64,000 nt of DNA from Paenibacillus sp. FSL K6-3182 (GTDB lineage Bacteria > Bacillota > Bacilli > Paenibacillales > Paenibacillaceae): positions 6,027,001 through 6,091,000 of the forward strand of contig NZ_CP150265.1 of the NCBI RefSeq assembly GCF_037976325.1. The letters are read 5' to 3'. The translations under genes and the position numbers were made by a program. The number at the start of each line of letters is the position of its first letter. The stretch's first letter is position 1. The notes beneath the pieces are model-generated. The model ran no database searches. It worked only from the letters and a program-made list of their open reading frames with translations, and had not been told where the DNA came from. Below, piece by piece: positions 39,967-48,687 of this stretch.

Positions 39967-40728
39967 CTAGATGGCAGGCATAACGTTTCCGCCGTTTACA
40001 GGAATGTAAGCGCCAGTTATAAAGCTTGCTAGATCCGATGCTAGAAAAGCGACCGTATTGGCAATCTCTTGGTCCGTTCCTCTGCGTTTTAGCGGAACGT
40101 TTTGTGAATAAGCAAGGTTCTCCTCCGTACCGGTGGCACGATCGCGATCACTGATGGTCCACCCTGGCGCCACCTGATTAACCGTAATTTGATGCTCTCC
40201 AGCTTCTTTGGCTAACACACGATAGACGCCATCCATCCCGCGTTTGCCAGCTGTATAGGCTGATTGTCCTGCAAAATTTTGCATCGCGCATTCGGTGTTG
40301 ATGCCAATGACTCTACCGCCGCCCCGCTCGATCATTGCCGGCACAAAAGCTTTCGCTAAAAAGACGCTTTGCAATACGCAGGATTCGAATTGGCTGACAT
40401 AATCAGCAACAGGCTGTTCTAGTATGCTTGTCCATTGGTACTGAATGACCGCGTTAGCGACAACGATGTCTACATGGCCGAGCTCCTCTGTTACCTTAGC
40501 TTTCATTTCATTAATATGCTGCTCACTCGTTACGTCTGCCTGTACGATCATTGCTTTTCTGCCCATAGCTGTAATTTCCGTCTGCAATTCTTTGGCCTTT
40601 GCTTCGTTATTATTGTAGTGCAGAACGATGTTAGCGCCGCAGCTTGCCAGTGTACGTGCCATTACCCGTCCTAAATCGCCAGTAGCTCCTGTGATTAACG
40701 CTGTTTTATTAGAAAGATCAATGTGCAT
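39967..40728 (-). CDS. SDR family NAD(P)-dependent oxidoreductase
   Basis: About 253 residues of a classical short-chain dehydrogenase. The nucleotide-binding TGATGDLGRVMA, the YxxxK active site SAYTAGKRG, and the C-terminal FITGAYIPVNGG are present. The segment around the usual catalytic Ser reads RVIGINTECAMQ, so the canonical Ser-Ser-x motif is replaced, which is odd. The frame opens with GTG at 40740, but the ATG at 40728 behind AAAGGTGA is preferred. It begins the operon ending with the LacI regulator. Substrate unknown, perhaps a sugar derivative. Confidence 0.85.
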   Translation of the reverse strand: MHIDLSNKTALITGATGDLGRVMARTLASCGANIVLHYNNNEAKAKELQTEITAMGRKAMIVQADVTSEQHINEMKAKVTEELGHVDIVVANAVIQYQWTSILEQPVADYVSQFESCVLQSVFLAKAFVPAMIERGGGRVIGINTECAMQNFAGQSAYTAGKRGMDGVYRVLAKEAGEHQITVNQVAPGWTISDRDRATGTEENLAYSQNVPLKRRGTDQEIANTVAFLASDLASFITGAYIPVNGGNVMPAI

Positions 40729-41018
40729 GAATAAGGTCACCTTTCTTTATGGAAACAGATTTGTTAGATCATTTACTAATAATTATGCTACCAAAAAATA
40801 TTCATTTTATAAAGCTTATCCAAAAAAAATGAATTTGTACACACAAGTAAACGATACGGTGAATTAATTTACAATATGGTTATCTTCTCCATGGCTTGCA
40901 GCGGCTATTTCAAGCAATATTCCTTGTGATTTCGACTATTTTCATGTATATTACAGACTATAGCCTACTCTAAACATTCACATATGTATTAATAATAACT
41001 CTTATTCGGAGGTAACCC
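40729..41018. promoter_or_regulatory. Divergent promoter region, SDR operon and ArsR-type gene
   Basis: AT-rich, 290 bases, no gene visible. It must carry promoters for both flanking transcripts, but I see no unambiguous -35/-10 pair or operator. Confidence 0.4.
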
Positions 41019-41951
41019 TTGAAAATCGAGCTATCAGAGCAAAGCCTGCCTATATTTGAGGCTATATCGAGTAATGTACGCATTCAAATGATTCACCTGC
41101 TCTCCAAAAAATCAATGAACATTCGCGAGCTGGCAGAGGCTTTAGGCTTAAGCAGTGCAATCATGACAATGCACGTAAAAAAGCTGGAGAAGGCCGGAAT
41201 CATCAAATCCGAAATGACCCCCGGCAAAGGCGGTGCCGCTCAGAAGGTGTGCTCGCTTAGCATGGATGGACTTGAAATAGCATTCCCCCGCAAGGACGTC
41301 GTACAGCGCGAGTCAAGAAGAACCGAGGTTTCCATCGGACACTATACCGATCTCAACATCGTTCCTACTTGCGGCATTTGCACGACGGAAAAGGTTATCG
41401 GTATTTTCGACGACCCCCGCTACTTTCTTGATCCCGATCGCGTGAACGCCAAAATATTATGGTTCTCGCAAGGCTATATCGAATATAAAATTCCTAACTT
41501 CCTATTAACGAGCGAGAGTCCAGACGAGCTCGAAATTTCGATGGAAATTTCGTCTGAAGCGCCTCTCACCAATATGAACTGGCCTTCGGATCTTACGTTT
41601 TTCTTTAATGGTGTAAATGTTGGCACGTGGACGAGCCCTGCCGATTATGGCGGAAAAGGCAAGCTTAATCCACCTTGGTGGTTTGATGATGTCAACCAAT
41701 TCGGTTTATTGAAGCGGTTGATTATTAAGAAGGATGGCACTTACATGGACGGCCTTAGGCTTTCGGATGTCAGTCTCGACCAGATTGATATTAGCAACAG
41801 CCACTGGACGTTCCGCATTGCGATTTTGGAGGATGCTGAGCATATTGGCGGCTTTACTTTATTCGGCTCCGGTTTCGGAAACTATAATCAGGATCTCATT
41901 TTCAAGCTGTACTATACGAAGCTGGCGCAAGAGGATCGGACAACCGTCTAA
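41019..41951 (+). CDS. ArsR-type HTH regulator with large C-terminal beta-rich domain
   Basis: 310 residues. Residues about 8-80 form an ArsR winged helix (AISSNVRIQMIHLLSKKSMNIRELAEALGLSSAIMTMHVKKLEKAG). The remaining ~220 residues are rich in Trp, Tyr, Asn and Gly and look like a beta-sandwich (ILWFSQGYIEYKIPNFLLTS, DLTFFFNGVNVGTWTSPADYGG, SHWTFRIAILEDAEHIGGF), with a CGIC pair at its start. I do not know a named family for this part; a carbohydrate-sensing role is a guess. The start codon is TTG behind CGGAGG. Divergent from the SDR-kinase operon. Confidence 0.75.
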   Translation: MKIELSEQSLPIFEAISSNVRIQMIHLLSKKSMNIRELAEALGLSSAIMTMHVKKLEKAGIIKSEMTPGKGGAAQKVCSLSMDGLEIAFPRKDVVQRESRRTEVSIGHYTDLNIVPTCGICTTEKVIGIFDDPRYFLDPDRVNAKILWFSQGYIEYKIPNFLLTSESPDELEISMEISSEAPLTNMNWPSDLTFFFNGVNVGTWTSPADYGGKGKLNPPWWFDDVNQFGLLKRLIIKKDGTYMDGLRLSDVSLDQIDISNSHWTFRIAILEDAEHIGGFTLFGSGFGNYNQDLIFKLYYTKLAQEDRTTV

Positions 41952-41968
41952 TCTGCTATATACGAAGA

Positions 41969-42004
41969 AAAGAAGAGGAGCCCCGCATGGGACTCCTCTT
42001 CTTT
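41969..42004. terminator. Bidirectional terminator between convergent genes
   Basis: AAAGAAGAGGAGCCCC pairs with GGGACTCCTCTTCTTT across a GCAT loop (one mismatch). Symmetric A/T flanks suit both the ArsR-type gene and the SLH-protein gene. Confidence 0.8.
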
Positions 42005-42043
42005 AGCTTGATTAAGCTGCTTCCTGTCATATTGCCTCGTAAT

Positions 42044-45000
42044 CTATTCTTTCGCTGTTAGCAAATTCAATATTCGGTAAAGAAACACTGCTGTTTCAGC
42101 ACGGGTAGTATGGCTGCTTGGCTTGATCATGCCGCCATCGCCTTGAATGAGCCCTAGCTCAATCATGCCTGCTATGCTGCTGGCTGCATAATCTGGCACC
42201 TTATCTGAATCCTTGAAGCTGCTGAGCGATGCAATATCGCCAGGTAGCTCTAACGCTTCCGCTGCCTTTAATGCCCGCGCTGCCATAACCATCATATCTT
42301 GCCTTGTCATCTTTGCCTTCGGCTCGAATCGTCCCCCCTCCATGCCGGTAACGATACCTAGCTTCTTGGCAATAGCCACTGCATCATAATAATAATCCTG
42401 TGGCTGAACATCTATGAATGCATCGCTTGCCTCCGCTTTCAAGCCTAACGCTCTTACAAGCATTAGAATAAAGTCTGCTCGGCTTACCTGTACAGCCGGG
42501 CTGAAGGTTGCAGCCGATGTTCCTTTTACGATGCCTAAGGCAGCCAACTTCTCAACCGCTTCCTGCGCCCAAGAGTATTTGCCGAGATCTGTAAAGGCTG
42601 CTGCGGGCTGTTTATAAAATACTGCATAAGTGCCCATACGGTCTGTTTGGAACCTGATATGTTTATCTGAGTCGGAAAAGGCTGCTGCCGCAATTGCTGA
42701 TGCTGTGCCTTGTTCATTAATGGACAATATACCGATGCTTGACGCTGTCTCGCTGCCTGTTAACAAATACGGGACCGTAACGGTAATCGGTGCCTTTGCA
42801 TTGGTCCATGCATAAGCCTTTCCGTCCAATAACGCCGAAAGCTCAACGACTGCTCTTTCACCTACCTGGATCTGTACATCCTGCTTCAACGTTTTAAGGT
42901 CCCGCTCGCCGATGATAAGCCGCAGCTCCTTGCCAAGCTCTGCTGACTTCACCAGCATCTGTCCAGAAAGCAAGATCGTTGCTTTAGGCGTCGTTACTTC
43001 AATAAGCAAGTTAGGATGCTCAGACAAGAAGGATACAGGAAGATCCAAAGCATACTTCGCTGCCTCGCCGTTTTTCTTAAGCACAATCATTGCTTTCAGC
43101 TTTCCATCTTTATCTGCTTTAGCCCGAGCTAACGCCTTCTGCAGGTCTTGTTCACTGACTACACCGACTGCCATCGTTCCACTAGGATCAAGCTTTGTGT
43201 TCATTTCCGCTTTGACAGAACCATCTGATTGCAGCTGGAACAAGTCAGGAGTGGAAATGACCGAGTCCCCGCCTCCTCCGCCAGTCGATGCTTTCTTGTA
43301 CTCAAAAGTAACCCGTTTAGGCTTGCTCATATCATCTAATGCTAGATATGCCTCATAGGTACCCTCTAATTCACCCGTAAGCGTAAATGCAAATTGGAAG
43401 TTTCCAGCTTCTGTACTCGTCGTCTCCGCTGTGTAATGAACCTTGCCTTGCGGATCAAGCACCTTCAAACTTACTTTTGTATGATCGCCATTTACCACTA
43501 ACCCATCGATCGTTACTTTTTTGGTTGCAGCATCTAGTCCAGCTTTAACTCCTTCTATCGTCTTAATAACCTCGATTTCTTTCTTGTACTCAAAAGTAAT
43601 CTTCTCAGGTTCACTCATATCATCTGTTGCTAGATATGCCTCATAGATACCCTCTATTTCACCTGTAAGTGTAAAGTCGAATTGGAAGTTTCCGGAAGCT
43701 TCACTCATCTTCTTCGCTTCATAATGAACCTTGCCTTGTGGATCGATGACTTTCAAACTTACGTTTGCAAGATCGCCATTCATCACCAGACCGTCTAAAG
43801 TTACTTTTTTGGATGCCGCATCTACCGTAGTTTTAATGCCTTCAATAGGCTTGGCTTCCTCTGTTCCCGATAAGTGATAAACGCCAAATTCATAGAACGA
43901 ATATCCGTAAAATGTCGCTCTTTCGATCCCTTCAAATTTAATGTATCTAGCCTCGATAGGGTCAAAATGAACGGTTTCTTTGCCGTCTTTCGCCGTAATC
44001 ACGCCGTCATTTTCCTTGATTACACTCTTCCAATTTTGCTTATCATCGGAGACGAGCAATCTGTAGGTTTTCGCGCGAGCGTATTCCCAATCAATGGTTA
44101 CGGTGTCCATCTCCGTCACTTCACCGAGATCGACCTGGAACCACGTATTGTTGAGCAGTTCGCTTGCCCATCTTGTTGACGGGAATCCATCAACAGCTTT
44201 CCCCGGAGCATAATTTGGACTATCGGCTTCTACTGTAGATGCTTCCGCAGCTTTATTCAGCGCCAAATTTCCAAGCAGATAATAGATGTCTTCCTTCAGC
44301 GTGTTATAAGCCCCATCTGTAATCATCTGATCCTTTTTCAGAAGCTCCAGCTTCGCATTAAAGCCTTTCAAGTACATAGTAAACTTCGCCTTATCGCTTC
44401 CTTCGAACCGGCTCATCATCTCCAAATAATTGTTCAGCGACCGAGCCGCTTCCTCATTCGTGATTTGTTTGGTTTCCTTATAGCTTTGAATTAAAGTTTT
44501 CAAATTGGAAGCGTTAGTTCCAGCCTCAATCACATAAGTTGTTTTCTCCGATTTGCCTGCTGCTACGGTAATGACAAGCTCATGTTTTCCTGGCTTGCCA
44601 GCCAGATTAATAACGGTTCCTTCCGTATAAGGCTTGCCGTTAAAGGCAGCCGTTACTTTATTAAGTCCGCTTCCAGCATCATCGATTAATTTCCACGTAA
44701 AGGAAACGGGCTCTCTTTCTGAAATAACGACTCCGCTTTGAAGCACTTTGCCATTCATTTGTACTTCTGCCTTTGGAGGGGCAGCGTTGTTCGCTTGATA
44801 TGTTCCATTCACAAACTGATAGAGCCAATCGTATAAAATACGTGTTGCAGGATCAGAGCTTACCGCAGTATCAAACACGGCATTATTACCTTGGTAATAG
44901 GCTTTAAAGCCTGATTTCATAAAACCAGCTTTAACACCGCTGTTTAAATAATCAACATACCGCTCCCTAAACACACCATCTGTCAGCATTCGATCATCAA

Positions 45001-46453
45001 ACTCAAGCTCAACGCCCATCCCATACTGCTTCGCTATGTTCGTGGCGTCTTCCAGACGATCCTCATCCAATGGCTCGAAAAAGTAGTTTGGCTGGAAGGC
45101 TACTGCATCTATCCCGACATCCTTCCACATATGGCTTTTGTAAGCTAAGAAGTGCGGTATCCAGAAAAGCTTCAAGTTCTGGGCATGCACTTTATTACTC
45201 GTCGAACGAATTAAATCCGGCCCTGTCGCGCTTGTACTGATTTGTTCCTCCAGCCAGTACATGCCGGCAAGCTCAAGATGAGAGTAATGGTTTGATGCCC
45301 ATTTTTGTTCCGCTTCATTTAACCACCACTGTATCGCTTTCTCTCTATTTGCATACGCTTTCATTTCTCCGACTTCAGAAGCATTGAAGCTTTCAGATAT
45401 ACCATCACCGTCAATATCTCCGAAATCGTTCACATACTCACCTGGGTCTGGAATCATTAAAACAACCTTTACCTTATGATCAGGCTGATTCAGCTTGCTT
45501 CCAACTTCCATCGCCGCTTCGTTTAGCTGCTGCATATCGCCTGTTTCTGCAAAAGTTTTGTTCAGGTACCATTTCCAGTCCTCCAGCGTAGCTCCTCCGC
45601 CAAACGCATTTCCGGCCGGCGATGTAAGTCCAAGATAAAGAACGCCGTCAAAAAGCCAATCCACTGGTTCCCCGGCCCGATCTACGTAACTGATATTAGG
45701 AATAATCCGATCCTTCGTCCAAGTTCCCTTATCATTCGCATATTGTCCGTTATAGAGCAATCCAAGATTACGAATGCCAGCCGTTGCTTCTCCCGGCTCT
45801 AAGTAGCTCGGCTGCTCAGCGGCAACTTCTTCCGCTCCTTCCACTTTTCCATCTGCGCCCCAAATTTCGATTTCATCAATGAAGGTCCAAGCTCTCGTAT
45901 GCATCGAGAAGGTTACTTTCACATAACGGGCATAAGCCATCTCCGCATCAGAATTCCCGCTTTTGATGCCATCTCTGCTTCCATTCCAGTCATATACCTC
46001 TTCTCTTGGCGGACCATCCCCCCAGAGCAGTTTGGTTGAATTGTGTGAAAGTGTTCCCCAATTTTCTTTGTCGTCGGATACGTACATTGAGACCGTCAAC
46101 GGCACAAGCATAGTGTTGTCAGGCCAATCCTGCAAAAATCGCGCTTTAATGCTCGAGATAGATTTCTTCTCCCCTAAATCAAACACAACCTCGCGTGTCA
46201 TCTTCTTCACATGTCCTACCCAAGCCGGGTCCGACATATCCAACTTGCCATAAATGCCATCCGTCAGCTTATTATGATCATCCGGGTACTTGGCCTCCGG
46301 TGCTTCGGACCATTCATATCCAAGCCCCGCAGCAAGATTACGGAACTCTGGCTGTCCCTGATCTTGTCCCTCTTCCGCTTGTACTGCCGGAACCAGTGTC
46401 AATAACAGGGCACTTATCAATGCGATAGCTATCCAGCTTTTACTTCTTTTCAT
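42044..46453 (-). CDS. Large secreted SLH-domain surface protein with DUF4855 and F5/8C domains
   Basis: 1469 residues from the ATG at 46453 (behind AAAGGGAG; the frame opens at a TTG 27 bases earlier). After a signal peptide ending VPAVQAEEG come a DUF4855-like region (about 30-560; KLTDGIYG, FDGVLYLGLTSPAG, GMYWLEEQ), a coiled stretch, an F5/8 type C carbohydrate-binding domain (about 730-875; KAVDGFPSTRWAS, WFQVDLG, ARYIKFEG), and two tandem ~90-residue beta repeats. A GGGGG linker, another beta region and three SLH domains (about 1285-1470) follow. SLH domains anchor it to secondary cell-wall polymer, so it probably displays a glycan-acting or glycan-binding module on the surface. DUF4855 has no firmly known activity. 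Confidence 0.88.
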   Translation of the reverse strand: MKRSKSWIAIALISALLLTLVPAVQAEEGQDQGQPEFRNLAAGLGYEWSEAPEAKYPDDHNKLTDGIYGKLDMSDPAWVGHVKKMTREVVFDLGEKKSISSIKARFLQDWPDNTMLVPLTVSMYVSDDKENWGTLSHNSTKLLWGDGPPREEVYDWNGSRDGIKSGNSDAEMAYARYVKVTFSMHTRAWTFIDEIEIWGADGKVEGAEEVAAEQPSYLEPGEATAGIRNLGLLYNGQYANDKGTWTKDRIIPNISYVDRAGEPVDWLFDGVLYLGLTSPAGNAFGGGATLEDWKWYLNKTFAETGDMQQLNEAAMEVGSKLNQPDHKVKVVLMIPDPGEYVNDFGDIDGDGISESFNASEVGEMKAYANREKAIQWWLNEAEQKWASNHYSHLELAGMYWLEEQISTSATGPDLIRSTSNKVHAQNLKLFWIPHFLAYKSHMWKDVGIDAVAFQPNYFFEPLDEDRLEDATNIAKQYGMGVELEFDDRMLTDGVFRERYVDYLNSGVKAGFMKSGFKAYYQGNNAVFDTAVSSDPATRILYDWLYQFVNGTYQANNAAPPKAEVQMNGKVLQSGVVISEREPVSFTWKLIDDAGSGLNKVTAAFNGKPYTEGTVINLAGKPGKHELVITVAAGKSEKTTYVIEAGTNASNLKTLIQSYKETKQITNEEAARSLNNYLEMMSRFEGSDKAKFTMYLKGFNAKLELLKKDQMITDGAYNTLKEDIYYLLGNLALNKAAEASTVEADSPNYAPGKAVDGFPSTRWASELLNNTWFQVDLGEVTEMDTVTIDWEYARAKTYRLLVSDDKQNWKSVIKENDGVITAKDGKETVHFDPIEARYIKFEGIERATFYGYSFYEFGVYHLSGTEEAKPIEGIKTTVDAASKKVTLDGLVMNGDLANVSLKVIDPQGKVHYEAKKMSEASGNFQFDFTLTGEIEGIYEAYLATDDMSEPEKITFEYKKEIEVIKTIEGVKAGLDAATKKVTIDGLVVNGDHTKVSLKVLDPQGKVHYTAETTSTEAGNFQFAFTLTGELEGTYEAYLALDDMSKPKRVTFEYKKASTGGGGGDSVISTPDLFQLQSDGSVKAEMNTKLDPSGTMAVGVVSEQDLQKALARAKADKDGKLKAMIVLKKNGEAAKYALDLPVSFLSEHPNLLIEVTTPKATILLSGQMLVKSAELGKELRLIIGERDLKTLKQDVQIQVGERAVVELSALLDGKAYAWTNAKAPITVTVPYLLTGSETASSIGILSINEQGTASAIAAAAFSDSDKHIRFQTDRMGTYAVFYKQPAAAFTDLGKYSWAQEAVEKLAALGIVKGTSAATFSPAVQVSRADFILMLVRALGLKAEASDAFIDVQPQDYYYDAVAIAKKLGIVTGMEGGRFEPKAKMTRQDMMVMAARALKAAEALELPGDIASLSSFKDSDKVPDYAASSIAGMIELGLIQGDGGMIKPSSHTTRAETAVFLYRILNLLTAKE
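43303..43850 (-). repeat. Two tandem ~260-270-bp coding repeats inside the SLH protein
   Basis: The encoded segments (IEGIKTTVDAASKKVTLDGL... and IEGVKAGLDAATKKVTIDGL...) are similar along their whole length, ending in ITFEYKK and VTFEYKK. The DNA is also clearly similar, pointing to an internal duplication. Confidence 0.85.
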
Positions 46454-46725
46454 TAATGACAGCTCCCTTTCTATTCTCAAATAAAAAAACTACTAAACAT
46501 GTAATACAATAGGTTTCATTTCAAGCCTGCTTTAAGTCTTTTGCAGCACTCAATCCCCCTTCCTAAGATTCCATCGCAACCGATGTAGAAGCTTGCAACC
46601 ATGTTCTTACTGTTACTTTAAGAAACTTGACCCGACTTTCAAAGAGATAACTTATGACTTTGATATACATTTGTTTACTTGTCTCATTTCACCGCTCAGT
46701 TTGCTCTTGTCATGGACAAATAAAT

Positions 46726-46870
46726 GGGCCTATCTCAAAATAAATAGACCCAAATAGGGAATGGCGTCACAGAAATAAATTTCTGTGACGCCATTTTTTT
46801 CATCAGCTGCATGATTATTAATGAAATCGAGCTATCTCTCCAGTGAGTTTATCTCTTTTGAGACACACCC
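46726..46870. mobile_element. MITE-like 145-bp element containing hairpin repeat copy 2
   Basis: Ends are inverted: GGGCCTATCTCAAAA (46726-46740) and TTTTGAGACACACCC (46856-46870), 12 of 15 complementary. Inside lies a perfect 16-bp stem AATGGCGTCACAGAAA / TTTCTGTGACGCCATT (46760-46795, TAAA loop) and the tail ATCGAGCTATCTCTCCAG, both shared with 25004-25104. There is no coding frame. No clear target-site duplication was found, so mobility is inferred. Confidence 0.5.
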
Positions 46871-47323
46871 TATTTCATCGTGCCTTGTATGGAAGCGATA
46901 GGTTTAATTTTGCAACGCAATCTACTTTCGCATTTATGCGTATTCACACAATCCGCCTCAACTGTTGACGCTCAAAATGCTCTGTTGCTAGCGGTCATCG
47001 TTAAAGCATATATCGCTAACGAACCTAGCAGCTGTTATTTATGCAATTTCTAATGAATGCAATTTCTAACGAACTCCAGAATCGTTATATCGAGAAAAAT
47101 GAGGCATAACATCTTATAAAGCATGAAATAACGACAATAAGGTTCGTTAAAACTTAAAAAAGGCAATTTTCTGTACAATAAGCTTAATACAGTTCGTTAG
47201 GGGAGTGCTCTTAGCATGTTGTGCGCCGCTGACGGCGGCACAATGATTAAACACAAAAGGGTACTTATTGCTCCAGCGAGCTGACCACTATTGAGACACC
47301 TTATCTCAACCTGTCTGTTTACC
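46871..47323. other. Rest of second intergenic repeat island
   Basis: No gene. Contains the inverted ~187-bp repeat at 47016-47200, a GC-rich hairpin TTGTGC-GCCG-CTGA-CGGC-G-GCACAA at 47219-47244 with no T-run, and TACTTATTGCTCCA at about 47261-47274, which matches 13 of 14 bases of the 113-bp array unit. Confidence 0.5.
47016..47200 (-). repeat. Dispersed ~187-bp repeat with four GTTCGTTA-type boxes, copy 2 (inverted)
   Basis: Reverse-complement copy of 23589-23777. Boxes on the plus strand start at 47017, 47067 (both TAACGAAC), 47142 and 47192 (both GTTCGTTA). The most conserved block is at about 47067-47098. In this copy boxes 2 and 4 read TAACGAACCT and AGGTTCGTTA, where copy 1 has TTACGAACCT and AGGTTCGTAA: a compensating change. 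Confidence 0.7.
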
Positions 47324-48598
47324 TTATGCAGGCAGCTCTTGCTTCTCAAGCATATCCGACATTTTGATCGCAAGCCCCTCATGCAGCCTCGAATGCTCCG
47401 ACGCAAATGCTATCAGATGGCTTTGCAGCGACGCCGTTGCAGAGGTCAAGCCATGTGAAGGATTGCTGTCAAATTGGCAAACGTTTCTCAGGAACGAGCT
47501 GACCATCCGATCATCTCCGCCTCCGTGGCCATCCCCTTGGACACTGCAGCGAATTTCAAGCTGTTCTCCCGTTGCATAACGATACAGCGTAAAAGAACCT
47601 TTCTCCATATCGCCAATAATTTCACCCTTTGTGCCCATCATTTGAACACGGCGTGTACCGCTTTGCGTCAATCCTGACATAATGAACGATGCATTCGCTC
47701 CATTCTCGAATTGCATATTCACAACCTGATGGTCAACGACATTGTTATCGCAGCGGTATACACAACGTCCAAACGGTCCTTCCTTCAGTGCTTTCAAAAT
47801 ACCCTCTTGTGACAAATCATTCGTCATATATCTCGCCCAAGCATGATCCGGCGCCTGCATATACATCTTTATCGCTGAGAAAGCACATTCCTTCTCGACG
47901 GCGCAGCCATCAATGCAGCGTTCCGCTGAACCATCCGGAGCATTCTCCGATCTGAAATGCAGTAAAGAGCCGTACGAGCTAACGCTTATACAAGGCTGAT
48001 CCATAAGCCAGGAGATAATATCCAGATCGTGGCACGATTTGGCCAAAATCATTGGACTAGTCTCCTCTGAATTCCGCCAATTGCCGCGCACATAACTATG
48101 CGTCATATGCTGATAACCAACATTCTCCGTTAATTGAATCGTACCCACCGTGCCAAGCTCGCCGTCCTCGATACATTTTTTAATCCCAGACCAAAATGGT
48201 GAATACCGAAGCACATGCGTAACAACAAGCAGCCTTTTATGCCGCAGTGATGCCTGCTCAAGCTGAATGCATTCCGTAAGTGAAGGCGACATCGGCTTCT
48301 CAAGCAGAACGTGATAACCGAGCTCCATGGCCTTCATCGCCGGAATATAATGCATCCGATCGAGTGTACAGATGATCATGACATCTGCTATACGCCCTTG
48401 CTCAAATACTTTTTCCCAGCTGTCATACACATGCTCTTGGTCGATTTGATGGATTTCTGCAAACCGATTTCTGCGTTCTTCATTTGGTTCAGCTACAGCA
48501 ACCATTTTTAATTCATTCGGAAATTTCTCCGCATACGGCCCGTAAATATATCTCCCTCTGCTGCCTGCGCCTAGTAATACGGCTGTTAATGTTCTCAA
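47324..48598 (-). CDS. Gfo/Idh/MocA family oxidoreductase
   Basis: About 424 residues: an N-terminal Rossmann NAD(P) domain (LLGAGSRGRYIYGPYA), the family's EKP motif (HVLLEKPMSPSLTE), and a C-terminal substrate domain (SCHDLDIISWLM). The C-terminal part has a Cys cluster (CIDGCAVEKECAFSA) found in a subgroup of the family. The start is taken as TTG at 48598 behind GAGGAGGAG; the frame opens 12 codons earlier without a ribosome site. Members oxidise or isomerise sugars and inositols. It follows the response regulator on the same strand and may process the sugar imported by this system. Confidence 0.85.
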   Translation of the reverse strand: MRTLTAVLLGAGSRGRYIYGPYAEKFPNELKMVAVAEPNEERRNRFAEIHQIDQEHVYDSWEKVFEQGRIADVMIICTLDRMHYIPAMKAMELGYHVLLEKPMSPSLTECIQLEQASLRHKRLLVVTHVLRYSPFWSGIKKCIEDGELGTVGTIQLTENVGYQHMTHSYVRGNWRNSEETSPMILAKSCHDLDIISWLMDQPCISVSSYGSLLHFRSENAPDGSAERCIDGCAVEKECAFSAIKMYMQAPDHAWARYMTNDLSQEGILKALKEGPFGRCVYRCDNNVVDHQVVNMQFENGANASFIMSGLTQSGTRRVQMMGTKGEIIGDMEKGSFTLYRYATGEQLEIRCSVQGDGHGGGDDRMVSSFLRNVCQFDSNPSHGLTSATASLQSHLIAFASEHSRLHEGLAIKMSDMLEKQELPA

Positions 48599-48687
48599 AT
48601 TTTCTCCTCCTCTTGTGCGCTTTCTATACCTCAATTGTAAGGGGAGCGTTCAGGAGGAGACAGAGATCGTTGTTTACAATCCATATA

